A stretch of DNA of 48,324 bases. Source: Gluconobacter albidus. Its GTDB lineage: Bacteria > Pseudomonadota > Alphaproteobacteria > Acetobacterales > Acetobacteraceae. The notes below the pieces were generated by a model. It saw nothing but the letters and a program-made list of their open reading frames with translations, ran no database searches and was not told the DNA's origin. The position numbers and the translations under genes were made by a program. Shown piece by piece: positions 41,688 through 48,324 of this stretch. The stretch's first letter is position 1; the number at the start of each line of letters is the position of its first letter. The stretch is taken from NCBI RefSeq assembly GCF_002723915.1, contig NZ_BEWL01000017.1:1-48324 (forward strand), written 5' to 3'.

Positions 41688-42590
41688 ATGCAGTTTCGTG
41701 TTCTCTGTGCGTCCCTGATCGGGGCCGGCATGCTTGCTTTTTCTTCCAGCGCATTTGCTTGGGGGCCGTATGGTCACGCCATCGTGGCAGATATCGCACA
41801 AGAGCGTTTGACGCCGCAGGCCCAGAAGGCTGCCACAGCCCTGCTGGCGCTTGAAAATCATCAGACCCTCGATCAGGTCGCCTCATGGCCCGATACGATC
41901 GGCCATGTTCCGAAGAAGAAGGGGGGCGCTCCCGAGACGCTGAAATGGCATTACGTCGATATCGATGTGTCTCATCCGGCTTATGATCAGGCCCGCGACT
42001 GTCCGGACCGTGCCTGTGTTGTTGAAAAACTTCCCGAAGAAATCAGTGTCCTTGCTGATACGCATGCATCGCCTCAGGACCGTCTGGTTGCGCTGAAATG
42101 GGTCGTTCACCTGATGGGGGACATCCACCAACCCCTGCATGCCGCCGAGCGGAACAAGGACATGGGGGGCAATGCGATTCACCTGACCTATTTCGGCAAT
42201 AACGCGAATGGTCACATGAATCTGCATTCCCTATGGGATGAAGGGGTGATCGACCATGAAGCGAACCTGCATGTTGGTCCGTTCTACAGCATCGAACCCG
42301 CCCGCGCGAAGCAGGAAGCCGATCGCCTCGGAGCCTTGATTACGCCGGACGAGGCGCAATACTGGGTGCAGGATCTGGCGGCTGGCGACGTTCACGATGC
42401 CACTGTCAACTGGGCCGACGAGAGCCATTCACTGGCTCGCAGCGTGGCTTATGGCGCGCTTCCGGCAAACAAGGGCGCCGATGTTGGCAAAGCTTATACC
42501 GAACTGACCTGGCCGATCATGCAACTGCGTCTTGAGCAGGCTGGCGTGCGCCTGGCTGCCGTTCTCAACACGGCTCTGGGTAACGACTGA
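41688..42590 (+). CDS. S1/P1-family zinc nuclease, secreted
   Basis: A 300-residue exported nuclease. The signal peptide MQFRVLCASLIGAGMLAFSSSAFA is cut before WGPYGH, so the mature N-terminal Trp and His can bind zinc as in P1 nuclease. All other ligand segments are present: SWPDTI (Asp), KWHYVDID (His), WVVHLMGDIHQPLH (two His and Asp), and MNLHSLWDEGVI (His and Asp). Members cleave single-stranded nucleic acids and remove 3'-phosphates; exact activity is inferred. CAGG precedes the ATG. The 3' end overlaps the convergent LysR gene by 26 bases. Confidence 0.9.
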   Translation: MQFRVLCASLIGAGMLAFSSSAFAWGPYGHAIVADIAQERLTPQAQKAATALLALENHQTLDQVASWPDTIGHVPKKKGGAPETLKWHYVDIDVSHPAYDQARDCPDRACVVEKLPEEISVLADTHASPQDRLVALKWVVHLMGDIHQPLHAAERNKDMGGNAIHLTYFGNNANGHMNLHSLWDEGVIDHEANLHVGPFYSIEPARAKQEADRLGALITPDEAQYWVQDLAAGDVHDATVNWADESHSLARSVAYGALPANKGADVGKAYTELTWPIMQLRLEQAGVRLAAVLNTALGND

Positions 42591-43512
42591 GGTCGCGGCC
42601 GGAGCTGAAATCGGGGCTGAGACTGGCCTGAAGGCGCGGAACAACGAAGTCCAGAAACGCCCGGATGCGTTGCGGGACCCGTTTTCCGCCCTGATAGAGG
42701 GCGTGGATTTCCTCCTCGTCCCGTGTGCCTGTATCTGCAAGAACTTCAACCAGGCGCCCCGCCATCAGATCCTTGCGGACATGATATTCCGCCAGCCGGG
42801 CCAGCCCGGCGCCACGGATTGCAGCGCGTCTGACGGTTTCGCCATTATTGGCCAGGAGCGGCCCCCGGACGATCCGGTCCACGATCCGTCCGCGATCCTG
42901 CAACGGCCAGACCGGAGCCGCGCGCCGGAAATTGAATCCCAGACACCGGTGACGCTCCAGGTCGCTCACGCTCTCAGGCCGACCGAACCGCTCCAGATAA
43001 TCCGGTGCCCCGACGATCAGCCGGGGGACATTTCCCAGATGACGCGCGGTCAGGCTCGAATCCTGCAATTTTCCCACCCGGAACGCGATATCCGTTCGGT
43101 CCAGATACAGGTCTGCCATTTCGTCCGACAGGGACAGATCCACCACGATGTCAGGATATGTCGCCCAGAATTCCGGCAGCAGCGGCTCCACCATTAACGC
43201 TCCGAACGCCACGGATGCATTGATCCGTATCGTACCTGTTAACTGGACGGTTTTTCTGGAGAGGAAGCCTTCGATGTCGTCAAGTTCCGCAATCAAGGCC
43301 TGCGCCCGTTCGTAATAGGCTAGTCCTTCGGGTGTGATGGACAGTTTACGGGTCGAGCGTTCTACAAGTTGAACACCCAGACGACTTTCCACGCGCCCGA
43401 TCAGTTTGCTGACCGTGGAGGGCGTCATCATGGACAGGCGGGCGGCTTCGGAAAAACTGCCGCTCTCCACCACGCGTAGAAAGATTTTCATCTCGCCGAA
43501 ACGGTTGTCCAT
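42565..43512 (-). CDS. LysR-family regulator, probably of mdaB
   Basis: 315 residues from ATG 43512, which has GAGG 6 bases upstream; ATG 43524 is also open but lies in the palindrome. The N-terminal helix-turn-helix is MKIFLRVVESGSFSEAARLSMMTPSTVSKLIGRVESRLGVQLVERSTRKLSITPEGLAYY. The substrate-binding domain follows (GTIRINASVAFGALMVEPLLPEFWATYPDIVVDLSLSDEMADL), typical of the AaeR/DsdC-like LysR group with many paralogues. It is divergent from mdaB across 123 bases with a 9-base perfect inverted repeat, which suggests control of mdaB and itself. The effector is unknown, perhaps a quinone or oxidant. Confidence 0.88.
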   Translation of the reverse strand: MDNRFGEMKIFLRVVESGSFSEAARLSMMTPSTVSKLIGRVESRLGVQLVERSTRKLSITPEGLAYYERAQALIAELDDIEGFLSRKTVQLTGTIRINASVAFGALMVEPLLPEFWATYPDIVVDLSLSDEMADLYLDRTDIAFRVGKLQDSSLTARHLGNVPRLIVGAPDYLERFGRPESVSDLERHRCLGFNFRRAAPVWPLQDRGRIVDRIVRGPLLANNGETVRRAAIRGAGLARLAEYHVRKDLMAGRLVEVLADTGTRDEEEIHALYQGGKRVPQRIRAFLDFVVPRLQASLSPDFSSGRDLSRYPEPC

Positions 43513-43522
43513 TTTCTGCCTC

Positions 43523-43545
43523 ATCTGTGAAACTGCTTCACAGAT
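43523..43545. promoter_or_regulatory. Candidate LysR operator between the regulator and mdaB
   Basis: Perfect 9-base arms, ATCTGTGAA (43523-43531) and TTCACAGAT (43537-43545), with a 5-base spacer. The inner part contains a T-N11-A pattern usual for LysR sites. It lies just upstream of the regulator's preferred start and about 90 bases upstream of mdaB. Confidence 0.6.
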
Positions 43546-43635
43546 TTTGTGGAGATCGCGACGCTTATCAAGTGGGTTTCATAAGTCCATGATGCTCTAA
43601 CGGACCCGGAATGGGACAACAATGGATATGCAATC

Positions 43636-44226
43636 ATGACAAGAATTCTTCTTCTGAATGGCGGCAAGGCCTTTGCCCATTCCCACGGGCGGCTGAATGA
43701 CACGCTTCAGGCCTGTGCTGCTGACATCCTCTCTAAAAGCGGGCACGAAATTCGCCAGACGAAAATTGATGACGGATATGACGTCGAGCAGGAGGTCGAA
43801 CATTTCCTGTGGGCCGATCTGGTTATTTACCAATGCCCCGGTTGGTGGATGGGCGTGCCCTGGACCGTCAAAAAATACATGGACGAAGTCATGACGGCAG
43901 GTCATGGAAAGCTTTATGCCAATGACGGCCGCAGTCGCGCGCATCCGGAGCGCAAATATGGTTCCGGCGGACTGGTACAGGGCAAGAATTACATGTTGTC
44001 GGTTACCTGGAACGCGCCGGAAGATGCCTTTACAGACCCCGATCATTTCTTCGAGGGGCGCGGCGTAGACGGGGTTTATTTTCCCTTTCACAAGGCCCAC
44101 GAATTTCTTGGTATGTCCGCGCTTCCGACGTTTCTGGCGACGGACGTGATGAAGGCGCCGAATGTGGACGCAACGCTCGCAGCCTATGCCCAGCATCTGA
44201 AAGAGGTCATCGGGACTGCGTCGTGA
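43636..44226 (+). CDS. mdaB: NAD(P)H:quinone oxidoreductase, MdaB type
   Basis: A 196-residue flavodoxin-fold oxidoreductase. RILLLNGGKAFAHSHGRLNDTL is the FAD-phosphate loop; LVIYQCPGWWMGVPWTVKKYMDEVMTAG and YMLSVTWNAPEDAF are signatures of the MdaB/YwrO group. It reduces quinones by two electrons with NADPH and protects against oxidative or quinone stress. No signal sequence. It is transcribed alone, divergent from a LysR gene, and followed by a GC hairpin. Close homologues have almost the same length. Confidence 0.9.
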   Translation: MTRILLLNGGKAFAHSHGRLNDTLQACAADILSKSGHEIRQTKIDDGYDVEQEVEHFLWADLVIYQCPGWWMGVPWTVKKYMDEVMTAGHGKLYANDGRSRAHPERKYGSGGLVQGKNYMLSVTWNAPEDAFTDPDHFFEGRGVDGVYFPFHKAHEFLGMSALPTFLATDVMKAPNVDATLAAYAQHLKEVIGTAS

Positions 44227-44231
44227 AAGGA

Positions 44232-44256
44232 GGGGCGGCCTGAGCCGCCCCCAGTT
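44232..44256. terminator. Terminator between convergent mdaB and yqhD
   Basis: GGGGCGGC (44232-44239) pairs with GCCGCCCC (44244-44251) around loop CTGA, followed by CAGTTTT. The U-tract is short. The site ends at the stop of the convergent gene. Confidence 0.65.
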
Positions 44257-45414
44257 TTACAGGCTCAGCTGGAGTACGCGGCGGCTGACGTCCAGAGTGA
44301 CTTCAGACTGTTCCCCCAGAGCAGTCATACCATGGGCTTCAAGCTGCGCGAGCAGTGGGTCGATGCCGTCTTTGCCGATCTCGTAAGCGGAGAGGCGGGT
44401 CGGAATCTCGAGGCTTTCGAAAAACTTCTCCGTCCTGACAATGGCGGCTTCGATCTGCTCGTCTTCCGTGCCGTTATGCAGGTTCCAGACGCGGGCTGCA
44501 TATTGCAGGAGTTTGCCGCGTTTGGCTTCCTTCCGGACACGCAGCATGGACGGCAGGACGATGGCCAGCGTCCTGGCATGGTCGATATCGTAACGCGCCG
44601 TCAGTTCGTGTCCGATGCTGTGCGTGGACCAGTCCTGCGGCATGCCGACACCTATGATCCCGTTGAGCGCCAGTGTTGCGATCCACATGAAATTGGCGCG
44701 GAGCGTATAGTTTTCGGGTTCTGAAACGACTTTTGGCCCGATTTCGATCAGGCTGAGCAGAAGCCCTTCGGCAAAGCGGTCCTGAGCCAGACCGTCTGCC
44801 GGATAGGTAAGATACTGTTCCATGATGTGGACGAAAGAATCCACGACGCCATTTGCAATCTGCCGGACGGGCAGGGAGTAGGTGCGGGTCGGGTCCAGAA
44901 CCGAAAAGCGCGGGAAGACGTGTGGGCTGCCGAAAGCCAGCTTTTCGCGGGTGGCCTGACGGGTGATGACGCTGAAGCTGTTCATCTCCGAACCGGTTGC
45001 CGGCAGAGTAAGGACCGTTCCCAGTGGCATCGCGGCTTTGACGTTTGCACCATGCGTCGTGAGGATGCTCCACGGATCGCCTTCGAAATCCACGGCCGCG
45101 GCGACGAATTTGGTGCCGTCAATGACGGAGCCGCCGCCGACGGCCAGCAGGAAGTCCAGTTTCTCGTTCCGGATCAGTTCGACCGCCTTCATCAGCGTCT
45201 CGAAGGTCGGATTGGCTTCGATGCCTCCGAACTCCCGTGTGAAACGTCCATCAAGCGCCTCGCGCACGGCCGGGAGTGTTCCGTTGCGCTCCGCACTCGC
45301 TCCTCCGAACAGGATCAGGACGCGGGCAGTGGCCGGGACCTGTTCCGCCAGTTTCGGGATCGTATTCTCACCGAAAATGATGCGCGTGGGATTGTAGAAT
45401 TCAAAATTCTGCAT
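44257..45414 (-). CDS. yqhD: NADPH-dependent aldehyde reductase (iron-type alcohol dehydrogenase)
   Basis: 385 residues, close to E. coli YqhD (387), from ATG 45414 with GAAGG upstream; a longer frame to 45456 is less likely. The start MQNFEFYNPTRIIFGENTI parallels YqhD. The nucleotide loop GGGSVIDGTKF and metal ligands in NGVVDSFVHIMEQY (Asp, His), THSIGHELTARYDIDHARTLAIVLP (two His) are intact. YqhD reduces short-chain and toxic aldehydes such as those from lipid peroxidation, using NADPH. It is divergent from an ALDH7-family dehydrogenase over 236 bases, so the two may be co-controlled. Physiological substrate not determined. Confidence 0.88.
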   Translation of the reverse strand: MQNFEFYNPTRIIFGENTIPKLAEQVPATARVLILFGGASAERNGTLPAVREALDGRFTREFGGIEANPTFETLMKAVELIRNEKLDFLLAVGGGSVIDGTKFVAAAVDFEGDPWSILTTHGANVKAAMPLGTVLTLPATGSEMNSFSVITRQATREKLAFGSPHVFPRFSVLDPTRTYSLPVRQIANGVVDSFVHIMEQYLTYPADGLAQDRFAEGLLLSLIEIGPKVVSEPENYTLRANFMWIATLALNGIIGVGMPQDWSTHSIGHELTARYDIDHARTLAIVLPSMLRVRKEAKRGKLLQYAARVWNLHNGTEDEQIEAAIVRTEKFFESLEIPTRLSAYEIGKDGIDPLLAQLEAHGMTALGEQSEVTLDVSRRVLQLSL

Positions 45415-45650
45415 AGGTGCTGCCTTCAGAGCGGGTGTTTCTGATTGCGCCGTCATTAATGCAGCCTTTGTGGCCTGTGCAGGATGACGGCATGGCTGTG
45501 TCTGACCTGATCCTAACGGTTTTTTGGCGTTTCACCCAGACCGGAAAATATGTGCCTGTCAGGGGAGAGTGTTTCCGGGATCATCTTGACGTGCGGGTCG
45601 TAACGGTTTGTGAATGGGATAAGTGCTATGAAACCCAGACAGGAAGAACG

Positions 45651-47189
45651 ATGGCTGCCTCTCTCCGCTCCGAAGTTACAACGCTTCTCGACAGCCTTGG
45701 CGTGTCGGCTGATCTCTACACGCGAGGTACTCTGGCGGTAACGTCGCCGCTGACGGGCGAGCGGATTGCGGAAGTTGCGGAAATCAGCGCGGAAGACGCG
45801 AAGGCGACGATCGGCCGTGCGGCAGAGGCGTTCAGGGTCTGGCGCACGGTGCCGGCGCCGCGTCGTGGTGAGCTTGTCCGCCTGCTGGGAGAGGAATTGC
45901 GGGCGAACAAGGAAGCGCTTGGCCGGCTCGTGACGCTGGAAGTGGGCAAGGTTCCGTCCGAAGGTCTGGGCGAAGTGCAGGAAATGATTGATATCTGCGA
46001 TTTCGCAGTTGGTCTGTCCCGCCAGCTGTACGGCCTGACGATCCCCTCCGAACGACCGGATCATCGCCTGACGGAACAGTGGCATCCTGCAGGGCCCGTC
46101 GGTATCATTTCGGCATTCAACTTCCCGGTTGCGGTCTGGTCGTGGAATGCGGCTCTGGCGCTGGTCTGCGGTGACAGCGTGATCTGGAAGCCTTCGGAAA
46201 AGACACCCCTGACCGCGCTGGCAACCCAGGCTCTGTTCCTCAAGGCCGCAGCGCGCTTCGGCACTGATGCGCCAGCTGCGCTCAGCACATTGCTCGTCGG
46301 CGGACGTGATATTGGCGAACTGATGGTAGAAGACCGCCGTGTGCCGGTCATTTCCGCAACGGGTTCGACCCGTATGGGCCGTGACGTGGGCGAGCGCGTG
46401 GCGCGGCGTTTCGGTCATTCCATTCTGGAACTTGGCGGCAACAATGCGTCCATCGTCACGCCGTCTGCCGATCTGGATCTGACGCTGCGGGCTGTTGCGT
46501 TCGGCGCGATGGGAACTGCGGGTCAGCGTTGCACGACATTACGGCGTCTGTTCGTCCATTCCAGCGTTTACGACACGCTCGTGCCCAAGCTGGTGAATGT
46601 CTACAGGAGCATTTCGGTCGGTAATCCGATCGAGGGAGCGGCGCTTGTCGGACCCCTGATTGACGCGGCTTCCTTCACAATGTTGCAGGACAGTCTCAAG
46701 GCTGCGGCAGATGCGGGCGGCACGGTTCATGGCGGAACCCGCGTCGATGTGAACGGGGAGGCGTCATTTTATGCGCGCCCGGCACTGGTTGAAATGCCGT
46801 CTCAAGTGGGGCCGGTTCTGGAAGAGACGTTCGCGCCAATCCTGTATGTCATGAAATATGACACACTCGAGGAGGCCATCGCGCTTCAGAATGACGTGGT
46901 ACAGGGGCTGTCGTCTTCGATTTTTGCGACCGATATCCGGGAAGTGGAGCAGTTCCTGTCTGCGCGGGGATCGGATTGTGGCATTGCAAACGTGAATATG
47001 GGACCGTCCGGTGCGGAAATCGGCGGGGCGTTTGGTGGCGAAAAAGAGACGGGCGGTGGTCGTGAGTCCGGTTCGGATTCATGGAAGGCCTATATGCGGC
47101 GGCAGACCAATGCCATCAATTATGGGCGCACGCTGCCGCTGGCACAGGGTGTGACGTTTGACGTGGACGGCGGTTCGACAGAAGCCTGA
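45651..47189 (+). CDS. ALDH7-family aldehyde dehydrogenase (aminoadipic semialdehyde / P6C dehydrogenase-like)
   Basis: 512 residues from ATG 45651, with AGGAAG upstream; the longer frame to 45417 overlaps the yqhD start and is not family-like. Catalytic Glu is in SILELGGNNA and catalytic Cys in GTAGQRCTTLRRLFVH, the latter a pattern typical of ALDH7 (antiquitin). WHPAGPVGIISAFNFPVAVWSWNAALALVCGD is the NAD-binding block, and GGAFGGEKETGGGRESGSDSWK is near the C-terminus. Bacterial ALDH7 proteins oxidise alpha-aminoadipic semialdehyde in lysine breakdown, but no lysine-pathway gene is near, so a general aldehyde-detoxifying role beside yqhD is possible. Confidence 0.85.
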   Translation: MAASLRSEVTTLLDSLGVSADLYTRGTLAVTSPLTGERIAEVAEISAEDAKATIGRAAEAFRVWRTVPAPRRGELVRLLGEELRANKEALGRLVTLEVGKVPSEGLGEVQEMIDICDFAVGLSRQLYGLTIPSERPDHRLTEQWHPAGPVGIISAFNFPVAVWSWNAALALVCGDSVIWKPSEKTPLTALATQALFLKAAARFGTDAPAALSTLLVGGRDIGELMVEDRRVPVISATGSTRMGRDVGERVARRFGHSILELGGNNASIVTPSADLDLTLRAVAFGAMGTAGQRCTTLRRLFVHSSVYDTLVPKLVNVYRSISVGNPIEGAALVGPLIDAASFTMLQDSLKAAADAGGTVHGGTRVDVNGEASFYARPALVEMPSQVGPVLEETFAPILYVMKYDTLEEAIALQNDVVQGLSSSIFATDIREVEQFLSARGSDCGIANVNMGPSGAEIGGAFGGEKETGGGRESGSDSWKAYMRRQTNAINYGRTLPLAQGVTFDVDGGSTEA

Positions 47190-47192
47190 GTT

Positions 47193-48227
47193 TCATTGTG
47201 GTCCGGCGGGGAGAGGAGGAGCCTGCTTTTCCTCGCTGGCGTGAGTGATGCTCAGCCGGTCATGGGTCGGCGACCAAGGGAGGGCCTTTTCCTCCATATG
47301 GCCGGGCGGAGGAACGTAGTCCTCCAGCCAGAGTTTACCGGCCATAGGGTTGATCAGGACGTTGAAATGCTTGAGGACGTCCATTCCCAGAATATTGAAT
47401 TCCGCATCAGGGACGACATCCAGGGTGATGTCATGCAGCGTGTGTGAGCCGAGTTGCAGCGTGCTGAAATGATGCCTGTGCCCCAGCAGGACGTCGCCAG
47501 CGCCAACGCGGATTTCGTCATCCTGCGCGAGCATACGCCGTGAAATCCCCATCTTCCGCGCTACCCATTGCTGGATAATGGAGCGGTTGGCGCTCGTATT
47601 GATCTGCATGTCCACCTTGTGGCCATCCAGAAGAGCCGTCATCTGATTGAGTTGCGGGGACTCATCATCAATGGATGTCAGGGGAATGGCTGGCCCCGGG
47701 TTTTTCAGAAGTGTTCCGATATCCGGGCAGTCCGCAGCGGTATCGTAAGTAAAAATCCCAATTTTCTGCGAATATCTGTCGATCAGCAGATGATATTGTC
47801 CAAGAATGTCCCATCCGAGGTCCATCATCAGAAGCAGACCATCCGGCGTTTTGGGTGGCCGCTCGTTGACCAGTAATGCTGTCATGTCCTTGAGTACGGA
47901 ATGGCCGATCTGGAGGCTTTCGATCGTGGTGGAATAGTTCCCGCCCGTTCCTGTGACTGACATGGTTCTGACAGGGTCGAACCGGTAAAAATCAAAGCCT
48001 TTCGCATCCCAGACGCTGGTCCGTGTTGTGAATGTCGAGAAGAAAGAGCCGACATCATGGCCATTGATCTGGGCATGGATGACGGGAGCGCCAGCCGGGT
48101 TGAGGAAGGGGAGGACTTCGCTCATGGTAACGCAGTCATGGATGCTTCGAGCGTGTACAGGCGTGCAGAGCACGAGAGCCGCTGCCACGAATGCGGGAAG
48201 ATTGCACCACAAGGTCAGTTTACCCAT
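47193..48227 (-). CDS. Tandem retropepsin-like protein with degenerate active sites, exported
   Basis: 344 residues from ATG 48227 (GTG 48230 also open), with AAGGA upstream. The signal peptide is MGKLTLWCNLPAFVAAALVLCTPVHA. Two retropepsin-like halves follow. The first has GSFFSTFTTRTSVWDAKGFD where active homologues have DTGA, then DLGWDILGQYHLLIDRYSQKI. The second has VDMQINTSANRSIIQQW at the same site (Asn-Thr-Ser-Ala, N209), then FNILGMDVLKHFNVLINPMAGKLWL. The fold signatures are clear, but both catalytic Asp positions are replaced (Ser and Asn), so proteolysis is unlikely. A Pro-rich tail (PPPGHMEEKALPW) ends the protein. It is convergent with the ALDH7 gene. Function unknown. Confidence 0.75.
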   Translation of the reverse strand: MGKLTLWCNLPAFVAAALVLCTPVHARSIHDCVTMSEVLPFLNPAGAPVIHAQINGHDVGSFFSTFTTRTSVWDAKGFDFYRFDPVRTMSVTGTGGNYSTTIESLQIGHSVLKDMTALLVNERPPKTPDGLLLMMDLGWDILGQYHLLIDRYSQKIGIFTYDTAADCPDIGTLLKNPGPAIPLTSIDDESPQLNQMTALLDGHKVDMQINTSANRSIIQQWVARKMGISRRMLAQDDEIRVGAGDVLLGHRHHFSTLQLGSHTLHDITLDVVPDAEFNILGMDVLKHFNVLINPMAGKLWLEDYVPPPGHMEEKALPWSPTHDRLSITHASEEKQAPPLPAGPQ

Positions 48228-48324
48228 CACTGATCCTTGTTGACTGGTCAGGAAGTCCTGAACGGATACTGTCGTGTTTTGTAATAAAAACCAAATGGTT
48301 TATACGACCAACCCGCTCAGGATT

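Noticed and set aside
1-48324. CRISPR array or defence island
   Set aside because: No regularly spaced direct repeats and no cas-like, restriction or toxin-antitoxin genes were recognised in the window.

Overview
The window looks like chromosomal DNA of an acetic acid bacterium, most likely Gluconobacter or a close relative in the Acetobacteraceae. This rests on gene content: a three-subunit FAD/cytochrome c polyol-type dehydrogenase beside a glpR-glpD-glpF-glpK glycerol regulon, malate:quinone oxidoreductase, an FAD-linked D-lactate dehydrogenase-like protein, an RcnB-family protein, and high-GC coding sequence throughout. No 16S or other formal marker is present, so the genus is inferred.

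Layout. 1-817 is the 5' part of an AT-rich tyrosine integrase gene running off the left edge, so a mobile element probably lies to the left. 1102-8864 carries alr, a large TonB-dependent receptor, an HD phosphohydrolase with a tiny membrane protein upstream, a His/Gly-rich lipoprotein, cysG and glsA. 8868-11705 holds divergent mntH/mntR with palindromic candidate operators, then a DeoR-family regulator. 11833-14816 is an mqo plus D-lactate dehydrogenase-like pair. 14957-20496 holds a small exported protein, purU, metH and, divergently, a 120-residue CobW-like protein with no P-loop. 20576-23432 is a TetR regulator and a siderophore-type TonB receptor. 23749-24919 is a lone glycosyltransferase followed by the first codons of a second one, cut off where the fusaric-acid-resistance-type efflux operon (DUF1656, HlyD, FUSC) ends.

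28324-35403 holds ribokinase, an RcnB-family protein, the glp regulon, a strong terminator and a small two-helix membrane protein. 35485-39069 is the periplasmic dehydrogenase operon (small, large and cytochrome c subunits). 39496-41142 is an L-lactate permease gene interrupted by one in-frame TGA where E. coli LldP has Trp. The rest is an S1/P1 nuclease, a LysR regulator divergent from mdaB, a YqhD-type aldehyde reductase divergent from an ALDH7-family dehydrogenase, and a tandem retropepsin-fold protein whose catalytic Asp residues are replaced.

How the genes fit together. Several systems feed electrons into a quinone-based respiratory chain: Mqo, the D-lactate dehydrogenase, GlpD and the three-subunit dehydrogenase. 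The glp genes form a complete route from glycerol uptake to dihydroxyacetone phosphate. purU and metH both belong to folate one-carbon metabolism, and cysG supplies siroheme. I found no CRISPR array, rRNA or tRNA. No clearly new multi-gene system stands out. The most unusual items are the CobW-like remnant, the degenerate retropepsin, the stop-interrupted lactate permease, the truncated glycosyltransferase junction and an isolated Fur-like palindrome in a long intergenic region.
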